This document shows, in pieces, positions 5,323 to 13,004 of a stretch of 16,923 nt of DNA. The stretch lies in NCBI GenBank assembly GCA_963589585.1, contig CAVALG010000049.1, positions 1 to 16,923 on the forward strand, in the 5' to 3' direction. This stretch comes from CAVALG01 sp963589585. GTDB lineage: Bacteria; Bacillota; Clostridia; Oscillospirales; Acutalibacteraceae. The translations under genes and the position numbers were made by a program. Numbering within the stretch: the first letter of the stretch is position 1; the number at the start of each line of letters is the position of its first letter. The notes under the pieces are model-generated. The model was given only the letters and a program-made list of their open reading frames with translations. It ran no database searches and had not been told where the DNA came from.

Positions 5323-7170
5323 TCAAGCTTCGTAAGATTTGCCTTCCATAATATTTTTAAATGTTTCGGCATCAATCTTTTCGTGTTCGAACAAGGCTTT
5401 TGCAACCGCATGGAGTTTATCGATATGAGTCTTAAGAATCTCCTCGCCCCTCTTGTACGCATCTTCCACTATGCGGTGAATTTCGGCGTCAATGCGGGAA
5501 TTAACACTCTCGGAGCAGTTTTGGACATGACCGTAATCTCTGCCCAAGAAAACTTCATCGTTACTGTTGCCGTAAAGAATCGGGCCTAAATCCTTACTCA
5601 TACCGTATTTTACTACCATATCGCGAGCGATTTTGGTAGCACGCTCAATATCGTTTGAAGCGCCTGTGGAAATATCGCTGTTGCAAAGGCTTTCGGCAAT
5701 TCTGCCGCCGAGCAGCATAACGATTTCCTCTTCCATTTCGGTTTTATATTTCGAGAATTTATCCTCGCTCGGTAACGAAACCGTCATACCCAAAGCGCGG
5801 CCGCGCGGAATTATAGTTATATAATGAACCTCGTCCTGCGTTGGCAAGTAGTAGCCTGTAATAGCGTGACCTGCTTCGTGATATGCGGTGTTGACCTTTT
5901 CTTTATCCTTAAGCACCCAACTTTTCTTTTCGGGACCGCCTATAACTTTAAGGGTTGCTTCCTCAACAATCGGTTGTGTGATTGCCTTAAGTCCGCTGCG
6001 AGCGGTTAAGAGTGCTGCCTCATTCAAAAGGTTTTCAAGGTCTGCACCCGTAAAGCCTGCTGTGGATTGGGCTATTGTTTTAAGGCTGACATCGGGTGCC
6101 AACGGCTTACCTCTCGCGTGTACCTTAAGTATCTCTTCCCTGCCCTTTACATCAGGGTAGTTTACGGTTATCTGACGGTCAAACCGACCGGGACGCAGCA
6201 ACGCTTTATCAAGTATATCGGGGCGGTTGGTGGCGGCTATAACTATAACGCCTTCATTTTTGCCGAAACCGTCCATTTCAACAAGCAACTGGTTCAAGGT
6301 CTGCTCGCGTTCATCGTGACCGCCGCCGAGACCTGCACCCCTCTGCCTGCCGACAGCGTCAATTTCATCAATAAATATAATTGACGGGGAATTTTTCTTG
6401 GCCTGTTCAAATAAATCACGCACCCTTGACGCACCGACGCCCACAAACATTTCAACAAAATCGGAGCCTGAAATTGAGAAGAAAGGCACGCCTGCTTCGC
6501 CTGCTACCGCACGCGCAAGCAAGGTTTTACCCGTTCCGGGAGGGCCTACAAGTAAAACGCCTTTAGGAATACGCGCGCCGAGTTCATTGAACTTCCCGGG
6601 ATCTTTTAAGAAATCTACAAGTTCCTTCATTTCTTCCTTTTCCTCTTCGGCGCCTGCAACATCGGAAAAAGTGGTCTTCTTATTATCGTTCGGTTTTACT
6701 TTAACCTTACCGAATGAGAAAGTTTTATCCGTTCCCATTCCGGAATTAAAGCGTTTCATCATAAAAATCCAAACAAATATAAGCACAGCCGCCATAAGCA
6801 ATGTGGGCAAAATGCTCATTATCCAGGAAGCGCCGCCGCCGCTTTTATAATCCTGTTTAATCATATCTTTTTCCGATTTTGCTTCCTCATTATGTTTAAG
6901 AACAAAATCGTTTACATCGTTATAAAAGATATCGGCATTGGCTACATTGTAGCGGTATTCTTTATTATCCGACCGCTTGGTATATAACAGTTCGCCGCTG
7001 TAGAGATTCAGTTGATATGACGAAATCTCGTTATTTTTTATCATATCGACAATTTCGTAATACTTCATACTGCTCTTTTTCTGCGTTGCCGACAGACCGA
7101 TCATCACCGCAATAATCAAAATAGCAGGTATGCAGATATACAGCAGAACATTTTTCAGGTTTTTGTTCAA
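5323..7170 (-). CDS. ftsH: ATP-dependent zinc metalloprotease FtsH
   Basis: A membrane-anchored AAA+ protease of 615 residues that degrades misassembled membrane proteins and short-lived regulators. Domains in order: TM helix 1 (about 8-27), an extracytoplasmic part (about 30-112), TM helix 2 (about 115-138), and the AAA domain with Walker A GPPGTGKT (209-216), Walker B IIFIDEID (264-271) and the second region of homology ATNRPDILDKALLRPGRFDR (313-332). The M41 peptidase domain has HEAGH (431-435) and the third zinc ligand Asp507 (SNDIERA). All catalytic residues are present. The start codon is TTG, with AAAGGAG 11 bases upstream; no better start precedes TM1. It is last in the minus-strand run, 27 bases after hpt, as in the tilS-hpt-ftsH order of Bacillus. 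Confidence 0.97.
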   Translation of the reverse strand: MNKNLKNVLLYICIPAILIIAVMIGLSATQKKSSMKYYEIVDMIKNNEISSYQLNLYSGELLYTKRSDNKEYRYNVANADIFYNDVNDFVLKHNEEAKSEKDMIKQDYKSGGGASWIMSILPTLLMAAVLIFVWIFMMKRFNSGMGTDKTFSFGKVKVKPNDNKKTTFSDVAGAEEEKEEMKELVDFLKDPGKFNELGARIPKGVLLVGPPGTGKTLLARAVAGEAGVPFFSISGSDFVEMFVGVGASRVRDLFEQAKKNSPSIIFIDEIDAVGRQRGAGLGGGHDEREQTLNQLLVEMDGFGKNEGVIVIAATNRPDILDKALLRPGRFDRQITVNYPDVKGREEILKVHARGKPLAPDVSLKTIAQSTAGFTGADLENLLNEAALLTARSGLKAITQPIVEEATLKVIGGPEKKSWVLKDKEKVNTAYHEAGHAITGYYLPTQDEVHYITIIPRGRALGMTVSLPSEDKFSKYKTEMEEEIVMLLGGRIAESLCNSDISTGASNDIERATKIARDMVVKYGMSKDLGPILYGNSNDEVFLGRDYGHVQNCSESVNSRIDAEIHRIVEDAYKRGEEILKTHIDKLHAVAKALFEHEKIDAETFKNIMEGKSYEA

Positions 7171-7197
7171 TTAAAGTCAGGCTCCTTTCAAATCGGC

Positions 7198-7740
7198 TTA
7201 TTCGTATATTTCCCTTTTTAAAACGCCCAATACAGGCAGATTTCTGTATTTATCGGCATAGTCAAGTCCGTAGCCGACAACAAATTCGTTAGGAACGGTA
7301 CTTCCCACATAGTCGGCTTTTATATCGGCAATATGGCGTTCCGGCTTATCAAGAAATGTGCATATGCGCACGCTGTTTGCGCCGCGGCTTTCAAGCATAC
7401 TTGTTATTTTTGAAAGCGTAACACCGGAATCCAAAATATCTTCAACTATCAAAACATCATAACCCGAAAGATCTTCGGCAATGTCAAGTTTTACTTTTAC
7501 AACGCCGCTTGTAGCGGTGCTTTTGCCGTAAGATGAAGCCGCCATAAAATCAATTTCAAGCGGCAAATCAATAGCACGCATAAGGTCGGTTAAAAATACT
7601 ACCGCGCCGCGCAAAACGCTTACAAGCAGAAGGTTTTTGCCTTTATAATCTCCGGTTATTTCTTTACCCAACCGTTTAATTATATCAGAAATCTCGTTTT
7701 CGTTAAGCAAAATTTTTTCAAGGTCTTTATACATTTCCAT
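7198..7740 (-). CDS. hpt: Hypoxanthine (guanine) phosphoribosyltransferase
   Basis: A 180-residue purine salvage enzyme that joins hypoxanthine or guanine to PRPP to give IMP or GMP in the cytoplasm. The PRPP-binding signature VLIVEDILDSGVTL is at 96-109, with the paired acidic residues Glu100/Asp101 of this family. SVLRGAVVF (41-49) is the pyrophosphate loop, and FVVGYGLDYADKYRNLP (153-169) is the conserved C-terminal block with the metal-binding Asp. A GTG three codons upstream (7749) would overlap tilS. GAGGAG, inside the last codons of tilS, is eight bases before ATG 7740, so I use that start. The gap to the tilS stop codon is two bases, suggesting translational coupling. In Bacillus, TilS, HprT and FtsH are also adjacent. 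Confidence 0.96.
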   Translation of the reverse strand: MEMYKDLEKILLNENEISDIIKRLGKEITGDYKGKNLLLVSVLRGAVVFLTDLMRAIDLPLEIDFMAASSYGKSTATSGVVKVKLDIAEDLSGYDVLIVEDILDSGVTLSKITSMLESRGANSVRICTFLDKPERHIADIKADYVGSTVPNEFVVGYGLDYADKYRNLPVLGVLKREIYE

Positions 7741-7742
7741 CT

Positions 7743-9062
7743 CTAACACTCCTCAATGGTTTTAACAACAAACAGATTCTTTGAATCGCCGTCCGCTCTT
7801 ACGCGTTCGCTTATGCCGAAACGGTCAATCCAAATAACCCCATTTTCATCACTCAGCAATAAAAGTTTATCCCGTTCAAATACAGGTACTTTTTCATCTA
7901 TAAGCAGTTTTTTTACACTTTTTGTGCAGCCCCTGCCGGAAAGTTTTATTTTATCGCCCGTTTCCCGTGTTCTGACTGTTAGATTACCAATGATTTTATC
8001 ACAGTCAATCACATTTTTTAATAACATTTTGTTAACTTTTCCTTTAACGGGTAATATTTTTAACAGGGGGCAATCTAACACACCGTTTTTGGGGTCAAGC
8101 GTATAGTATATGCGACCGCTCTCATCGTTTTGCTTAATAATTTTAAGCCTGCCTCCCGAACTTACGGCAAAGCAGCCGCTTTTAAGTCCTGTTCTGCCCG
8201 ACTTAAAGCATAATGCATCCATTTCATCAATAAAATGTTTTTCCGCATCTTGTTTTATTTCCGACTTATAATACATAGTTAACACCCTGCCGCGTATGGC
8301 TTTATGAAGTTTTTTTAGTTTTAAAACATCAAGCGAGTCTTGCGAAAAGGCATTTTTGAATTCATTTTCGGTAACGCTATGCAGATAATCCTCATCTGAA
8401 AAATTAAGTTCCGCCTCTGCCAAAAGCGTATTTTCAAGATTTGGGTTGAGTTCTTTAAGCTGCGGTATTATAAGTTTGCGGATACGGTTACGCGAGTAAT
8501 AAACATCGGAATTGGTGGAGTCGATACAAAACGATATACCGTTTTGCCGGCAGTAATCCTCAATTTCAGCACGTGTGCAAAAAATAAGCGGTCTTATTAC
8601 ATTCCCCCTTATTTTAGGTATTCCGCACAGCCCCTTTAAAGCTGTGCCGCGCGCCATATTCATTACCATAGTTTCGGCATTGTCGCTTGCGGTATGCGCA
8701 GTTGCGACAACTCCCTTTGCAATGCGTGAAAAAAATTTATATCTTTCTTCACGCGCGGCAAGTTCCAGACTTTTGCCCGAATTTTGCGCAATTTGCGGTA
8801 TCGGCAACCGTTCGCAAAACAGTTTTACACCTAATTTTTCACATTCTTTTTTTACAAAAAGTTCGTCACGGTCGGCTTCTTCGCCGCGGATGCAGTGGTT
8901 TAAGTGGGCAGCGGTAAGTTCAAACCCAAACCGCGATTTAATATCATTAAGAATATACAAAAGGCACATTGAATCTGCGCCACCGGAAACGGCGGCTGTA
9001 ACCTCGGTTATGCCGTTTAACATTCCGTACTGCTCTATGGCAGAAACAACTTTTTCTATCAT
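7743..9062 (-). CDS. tilS: tRNA(Ile)-lysidine synthetase TilS
   Basis: A 439-residue N-type ATP pyrophosphatase that attaches lysine to C34 of the CAU-anticodon tRNA-Ile, changing its identity from Met to Ile; the activity is essential in most bacteria. The PP-loop SGGADS is at 26-31. The family motif HLNHCIRGEEADRDE (53-67) follows. The N-terminal half is the synthetase core; the C-terminal part (about 350-439, with RETGDKIKLSGRGCTKSVKK) is the TilS C-terminal substrate-binding domain. The ATG at 9062 overlaps the dnaB stop codon as ATGA, with no clear binding site of its own, so translation probably depends on ribosomes finishing dnaB. Confidence 0.96.
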   Translation of the reverse strand: MIEKVVSAIEQYGMLNGITEVTAAVSGGADSMCLLYILNDIKSRFGFELTAAHLNHCIRGEEADRDELFVKKECEKLGVKLFCERLPIPQIAQNSGKSLELAAREERYKFFSRIAKGVVATAHTASDNAETMVMNMARGTALKGLCGIPKIRGNVIRPLIFCTRAEIEDYCRQNGISFCIDSTNSDVYYSRNRIRKLIIPQLKELNPNLENTLLAEAELNFSDEDYLHSVTENEFKNAFSQDSLDVLKLKKLHKAIRGRVLTMYYKSEIKQDAEKHFIDEMDALCFKSGRTGLKSGCFAVSSGGRLKIIKQNDESGRIYYTLDPKNGVLDCPLLKILPVKGKVNKMLLKNVIDCDKIIGNLTVRTRETGDKIKLSGRGCTKSVKKLLIDEKVPVFERDKLLLLSDENGVIWIDRFGISERVRADGDSKNLFVVKTIEEC

Positions 9063-10435
9063 TCGTCAAAATTTGCAACAGAAGTGAATTTTGTAAACTG
9101 ACCGTCCCAATACAGGTCAACGGTTTTTGTTGTACCGTGGCGGTTTTTTGCAATAATACACTCTGCTTTATGCTCGTCAATTACTTCGTTAGGGTCCTTT
9201 TTGTCGGAATCGTAATATTTATCCCTGTATATGAAAAGAACTATATCAGCATCCTGCTCGATAGAGCCCGACTCACGCAAATCGGAAAGGGCGGGCTTAT
9301 GGGATTTGCCCTTAGTCTCGGTACCTCTGGAAAGCTGTGAGCAAACCAAAACGGGGATTGAAAAGTCCTTTGCCAACTGTTTAAGTTTACGCGTAATACC
9401 CGAAATTTCCTGCACACGGTTTTCGGTTTTAACGGCGGACTGCATAAGTCCCAAATAGTCGATTATAACAAGGTCGGCAGGTTTTTTCATACGCAGCAGT
9501 TTTGCCTTGATTTCCGGCACGGTTATACCCGGTGTTTCATCAAGATAAATATCCGCCTGCGCAAATTTTTCAGCCGCCTGACCGAAACGAACAAGTTCCT
9601 CGCCGTCAAGTTCGCCTGTACGGAACTTTTCGCTTTTAATTCTCGCCTCGCCCGATATCATTCTTTGAACTAACTGATCCCTTGTCATCTCAAGTGAAAA
9701 AATGACTACGGTTTTGCCCGAATTAAGCGCAGCGTTACGCGCAATATTAAGCGCAAATGAAGTTTTACCCATACCAGGACGCGCACCGAGTATTATAAGG
9801 TCGGATTTATGCAAGCCGGTAATAACGCTGTCGAGCCCCGAAATTCCCGTTGGGATACCGATATAGTCCTTACGCTTTTCGGGGTCGGCAAGGTTATTAA
9901 GCCTTATAATTGTTTCGTTCTTAATAACATCGGAAAATTTAACAAGTCCGGCAACCTCTTTGCCCTGACGGATGTCGTAAATCTTCTGTTCGGCATAATC
10001 AAGAAGCTTATCGGCTTTTGTTGAAACATCCGATGCTTTATCGACAATATCGCGCGAAGCAAGCACTAGAGAACGCAGGTAATACTTATCGCGGATAATG
10101 TTTGCATATGTTTCGATATTGGCGGACGACGGCACAGCCTCAATAAGCGAAGTAAGGTAAGCCTTTGCTCCGATATCCTTAAAAAGCGGATCGTTTTTTA
10201 TTTTTTCAAGGATAGTAACAAAATCCTCGTTATTAAGCCCGGAATCGATCGACTCTAATAATATTTCAAATATGCGCCTGTTTTGCGGAATGTAAAAGCA
10301 CTCTGGCTTTAAAATATCAATAATATTATTGATTGACGGCGGATCTATAAGTACAGAGCAAAGCACCGCCTGTTCCGCTTCGTTGGAAAAGGGCAATGCG
10401 GCACCCTCAAACAAATTGTTGTTCAATTCAGGCAT
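9059..10435 (-). CDS. dnaB: Replicative DNA helicase DnaB (DnaC in Bacillus)
   Basis: The 458-residue hexameric helicase that unwinds DNA at the replication fork and recruits primase. The N-terminal domain (about 1-115) carries the collar fold (PFSNEAEQAVLCSVLID at 15-31). The RecA-like C-terminal domain has Walker A GARPGMGKT (217-225), Walker B DLVIIDYLGLM (321-331), the DnaB motif LSDLRESGSIEQDADIV (383-399), and AKNRHG (429-434) with the likely arginine finger Arg432. There is no intein. AAAGGGAG lies seven bases before ATG 10435. It follows rplI, as in the Bacillus yybT-rplI-dnaC order, and overlaps tilS by four bases. Confidence 0.97.
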   Translation of the reverse strand: MPELNNNLFEGAALPFSNEAEQAVLCSVLIDPPSINNIIDILKPECFYIPQNRRIFEILLESIDSGLNNEDFVTILEKIKNDPLFKDIGAKAYLTSLIEAVPSSANIETYANIIRDKYYLRSLVLASRDIVDKASDVSTKADKLLDYAEQKIYDIRQGKEVAGLVKFSDVIKNETIIRLNNLADPEKRKDYIGIPTGISGLDSVITGLHKSDLIILGARPGMGKTSFALNIARNAALNSGKTVVIFSLEMTRDQLVQRMISGEARIKSEKFRTGELDGEELVRFGQAAEKFAQADIYLDETPGITVPEIKAKLLRMKKPADLVIIDYLGLMQSAVKTENRVQEISGITRKLKQLAKDFSIPVLVCSQLSRGTETKGKSHKPALSDLRESGSIEQDADIVLFIYRDKYYDSDKKDPNEVIDEHKAECIIAKNRHGTTKTVDLYWDGQFTKFTSVANFDE

Positions 10436-10466
10436 AGTTTTCTCCCTTTACGGCTATTTTAACAGG

Positions 10467-10483
10467 TCGGGGCTATGCCCCGA
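10467..10483 (-). other. GC-rich hairpin between rplI and dnaB
   Basis: TCGGGGC (10467-10473) pairs perfectly with GCCCCGA (10477-10483) around a 3-base loop, in the 53-base gap between the rplI stop codon and dnaB ATG. No U-tract follows in the direction of transcription, so it is more likely an mRNA-stability or partial attenuation element than a full terminator. Confidence 0.55.
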
Positions 10484-10488
10484 ATGCG

Positions 10489-10929
10489 TTATTCCTCAAC
10501 CTTTACGGTAAAGGACGCTGATATACCTGTATAAAGTTTAACCTCGGCAGTATATTCACCGTAGTTTTTAATATCAGCCATTGCTATTTTCTTTTTATCA
10601 ATAGCCATACCAAAGGTTTTTTCAGCCTCGGCGGCTACTTCTTTTGAAGTAACCGAGCCGAAAAGTTTACCGTTTCCGCCCGATTTTGCGTGGATAATCA
10701 CCGTTCCGCCGTTGATTTTCTCGGCGTTTGCACGCGCCTCGCTCTTTTCAACCTCTATATGGTGCGCCTTTGCAGACTCACGGTTGTTAAAATCATTCAT
10801 AGCGGCAGCGTTTGCTTCAACCGCTAATTTACGCGGAAAAAGGAAGTTTCTTGCGTATCCGTCGGACACTGTTACAAGTTCGCCCTTTTTACCCTTTCCT
10901 TTTACATCGGCATTTAAAATTACCTTCAT
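10489..10929 (-). CDS. rplI: 50S ribosomal protein L9
   Basis: A 146-residue large-subunit protein that binds 23S rRNA domain V near the L1 stalk. The N-terminal domain MKVILNADVKGKGKKG with VSDGYARNFLFPRKLA (about 21-36) is the classic L9 signature. A long central helix rich in Ala/Glu/Lys links it to the C-terminal domain, which has the GKLFGSVT motif (residues 86-93). A GTG start three codons upstream (10938) is part of the GGGTG binding site and overlaps the gdpP stop codon. ATG 10929, six bases after that site, is used here. The gap to gdpP is five bases, so the two genes are co-transcribed and probably coupled. Confidence 0.96.
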   Translation of the reverse strand: MKVILNADVKGKGKKGELVTVSDGYARNFLFPRKLAVEANAAAMNDFNNRESAKAHHIEVEKSEARANAEKINGGTVIIHAKSGGNGKLFGSVTSKEVAAEAEKTFGMAIDKKKIAMADIKNYGEYTAEVKLYTGISASFTVKVEE

Positions 10930-10934
10930 ATATT

Positions 10935-12914
10935 TCACCCTTTCTTGTTTGAAGTGTTTTGCATTTCTTCAAACTCTTTAATTGCATCTGTCAACGCATT
11001 TTGCGCAACCGAAAAATCGGTTGTATATATCTGGCAGGCAGCCATAGTTCTGTGGCCGCCGCCGCCCAGAAGTTCCATAATCAACTGCACATTAACAACA
11101 CCGAAACTTCTTGCCGAAATATTAATACTGTCGCCTATTTTGCACATAACAAACGATGCTGATATGTCATTTATGCTAAGCAGTTCGTCTGCTGCCTGCG
11201 CCGCTATCATACGAGTATTTTCGTCATCGCCGATATCGGCTTTTGCGATTGCGTACCTGCCGTAAACAGCAGCCGACGCCACGATTTGGGAGCGCATTTT
11301 AAAGCACTGCATAGACTCAGAGAACAGCTTTTTAACAACTACCGGGTCAGCTCCGCGCTCACGCAGGAAAGCGGAGGCTTCAAATGTACGCACGCCCGTG
11401 CGCAGTACAAAATTCTTAGTATCCAACATAATGCCCGACAAAAGAGCGTCCGCCTGCAACTGCCGCAGCGACTTGGGGTTTATGTACTGTATAAGTTCGG
11501 TTACCATTTCGCACGCTGACGACGCGGCAGGCTCGTTATAAAAAATTACGGCATTATTTATGTAATCAACCGAGCGCCTGTGGTGGTCAATAACAACTAC
11601 ATTTTTGCAGGCGTCGAACAGTTCCTTGTTTTCAAGCACGGCTGCCCTGTGTGTATCAAGAATTATAAGCAGTGTACTTGCCGTAATATACGGGATAAGT
11701 TTTTTAGGGTCGGCAACCTCAAAACTTTCGTCAATTGATTCTATTCTTTGAAGCAATGAGGACGCCATAGTTTTCTTTCTGTCAATAATCAGGTGCGCCT
11801 CGTGGCCGAGTTGTTTAACGGTACTGTACAGAGCATAGCAAGAGCCTAAACTGTCTAAATCGGAGAAAGAGTGGCCCATTAAAATTACCCTGTCACTCCC
11901 GTCAATCAACTCTTTAAGGCTTGAAGCGATAAGCCTTGCGCGTACTCTTGTCCGCTTTTGCACCGACGCATTCACGCCGCCGAAAAATTTAAATTCATTA
12001 TTGGGCATTTTAATAGCCGCCTGGTCGCCGCCGCGGCCGAGAGCCATATCAAGAGCCTGTTTTGCAAGTTCTTCACATTCCGACATTGTTGCGCCGCCGC
12101 GCCCTACGCCGATTGAAAGTGTTGTGGCGATATCGCCCGATTTTATTTGTTTAACGCTTTCAAGAATATTAAACTTATTTTCGATAAGGTGGTTATAGGT
12201 TTTTTCTTCAAAAATCATCAGATAACGGTCGCCCGTCATACGGCGGACGATAGCCGAACTGTCGGCAACCCATTTTTCGATTTCGGTCTGAACAGAACTT
12301 TTAAACGCGCTTAATTCGCTGTCCTTAACATAAGAAAGTTCGTCAAGGTTATCAATTGCGACAATTGCGACAACGGGGCGCGACTGCTCATATTTATAGC
12401 GATACCGTATCTCGGTAGTTACATCAACAAGGTAGCACACGGTGAAGTTGCCGGATGCGTTTACAACCGAAGAAGAATATATCTTAAAAATATGCTTATT
12501 ATTAACAAATTCCGAAACACCGGTTCTTGCCAATTCATCGGAACATTTGTCACCTATCAGTTGTGAAATATTTTTGCCGATATACGATTCAACCGACGGC
12601 AGACTTTCAGCCATTGCGTTATTGTACCACACGGTTTCACCAGCCGAAAGTATCAGCACAGGTATTTTAAGTTCGGTAAGGGCGCCGGATTCGGCAGACG
12701 ACAGTTTTTTTGAAACTTCAGCCAAAATTTTCTTTTGCCGTTTACCGAGATTGAGAATACTTACCGCTGTGCACAAAATCGCAATAACAAATGCGGCAGC
12801 CGACACGGCGAACGCCCACGAAGCAGGCAGTCGGAAACAGACTGTTACCGAAACTGCCGCCAGCAATACGAGCATAATAATATTAACCTTGCCGTATCTC
12901 CATAATCTTTTCAA
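10935..12914 (-). CDS. gdpP: GdpP (YybT)-type c-di-AMP phosphodiesterase
   Basis: A membrane protein of about 659 residues. Two N-terminal TM helices (about 10-28 and 33-56) are followed by a PAS-like region, a degenerate GGDEF domain (SIGVGRGG near residue 270, catalytic motif not conserved), and a DHH/DHHA1 phosphoesterase. The DHH part shows MGHSFSDLDSLGS (first metal motif, Asp-x-Asp), LDTHR, IDHHRR and the C-terminal GGGGHR. In Bacillus and Staphylococcus GdpP hydrolyses c-di-AMP to pApA and affects beta-lactam tolerance and osmotic control; all residues needed for that seem present. The frame can be opened at TTG 12929, but GAAGGTG (12926-12920) lies six bases before TTG 12914, giving a better start. 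It precedes rplI as in Bacillus. Confidence 0.93.
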   Translation of the reverse strand: MKRLWRYGKVNIIMLVLLAAVSVTVCFRLPASWAFAVSAAAFVIAILCTAVSILNLGKRQKKILAEVSKKLSSAESGALTELKIPVLILSAGETVWYNNAMAESLPSVESYIGKNISQLIGDKCSDELARTGVSEFVNNKHIFKIYSSSVVNASGNFTVCYLVDVTTEIRYRYKYEQSRPVVAIVAIDNLDELSYVKDSELSAFKSSVQTEIEKWVADSSAIVRRMTGDRYLMIFEEKTYNHLIENKFNILESVKQIKSGDIATTLSIGVGRGGATMSECEELAKQALDMALGRGGDQAAIKMPNNEFKFFGGVNASVQKRTRVRARLIASSLKELIDGSDRVILMGHSFSDLDSLGSCYALYSTVKQLGHEAHLIIDRKKTMASSLLQRIESIDESFEVADPKKLIPYITASTLLIILDTHRAAVLENKELFDACKNVVVIDHHRRSVDYINNAVIFYNEPAASSACEMVTELIQYINPKSLRQLQADALLSGIMLDTKNFVLRTGVRTFEASAFLRERGADPVVVKKLFSESMQCFKMRSQIVASAAVYGRYAIAKADIGDDENTRMIAAQAADELLSINDISASFVMCKIGDSINISARSFGVVNVQLIMELLGGGGHRTMAACQIYTTDFSVAQNALTDAIKEFEEMQNTSNKKG

Positions 12915-12930
12915 AACGGTCACCTTCAAT

Positions 12931-12962
12931 CAGGCTGACGGGAACCGAACCCATCACACCTG
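12931..12962 (-). other. Hairpin in the gdpP leader
   Basis: On the minus strand TGATGGG (12956-12950) pairs with CCCGTCA (12942-12936) around the 7-base loop TTCGGTT. After a small internal loop the outer CAGG/CCTG (12962-12959 with 12934-12931) also pair, for 11 pairs in total. It ends four bases before the GAAGGTG ribosome binding site. There is no U-tract, so it is a candidate RNA element acting on gdpP translation or on processing between rnjA and gdpP. The upper part resembles a tRNA T-arm, but no tRNA body is present. Confidence 0.5.
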
Positions 12963-13004
12963 CAAACAATAATATTTCATCTTTTTATCTTATTACTTAT
13001 TTAA

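Noticed and set aside
8575..9087. 170-residue open frame on the plus strand opposite tilS
   Set aside because: It is fully antisense to the conserved PP-loop part of tilS, has no ribosome binding site or recognisable motif, and is explained as a reading-frame shadow.
12931..12962. tRNA gene or tRNA fragment before gdpP
   Set aside because: Only a T-arm-like hairpin is visible; there is no matching acceptor strand, D-arm or anticodon arm in the upstream 70 bases, which are AT-rich and follow the rnjA stop codon directly.
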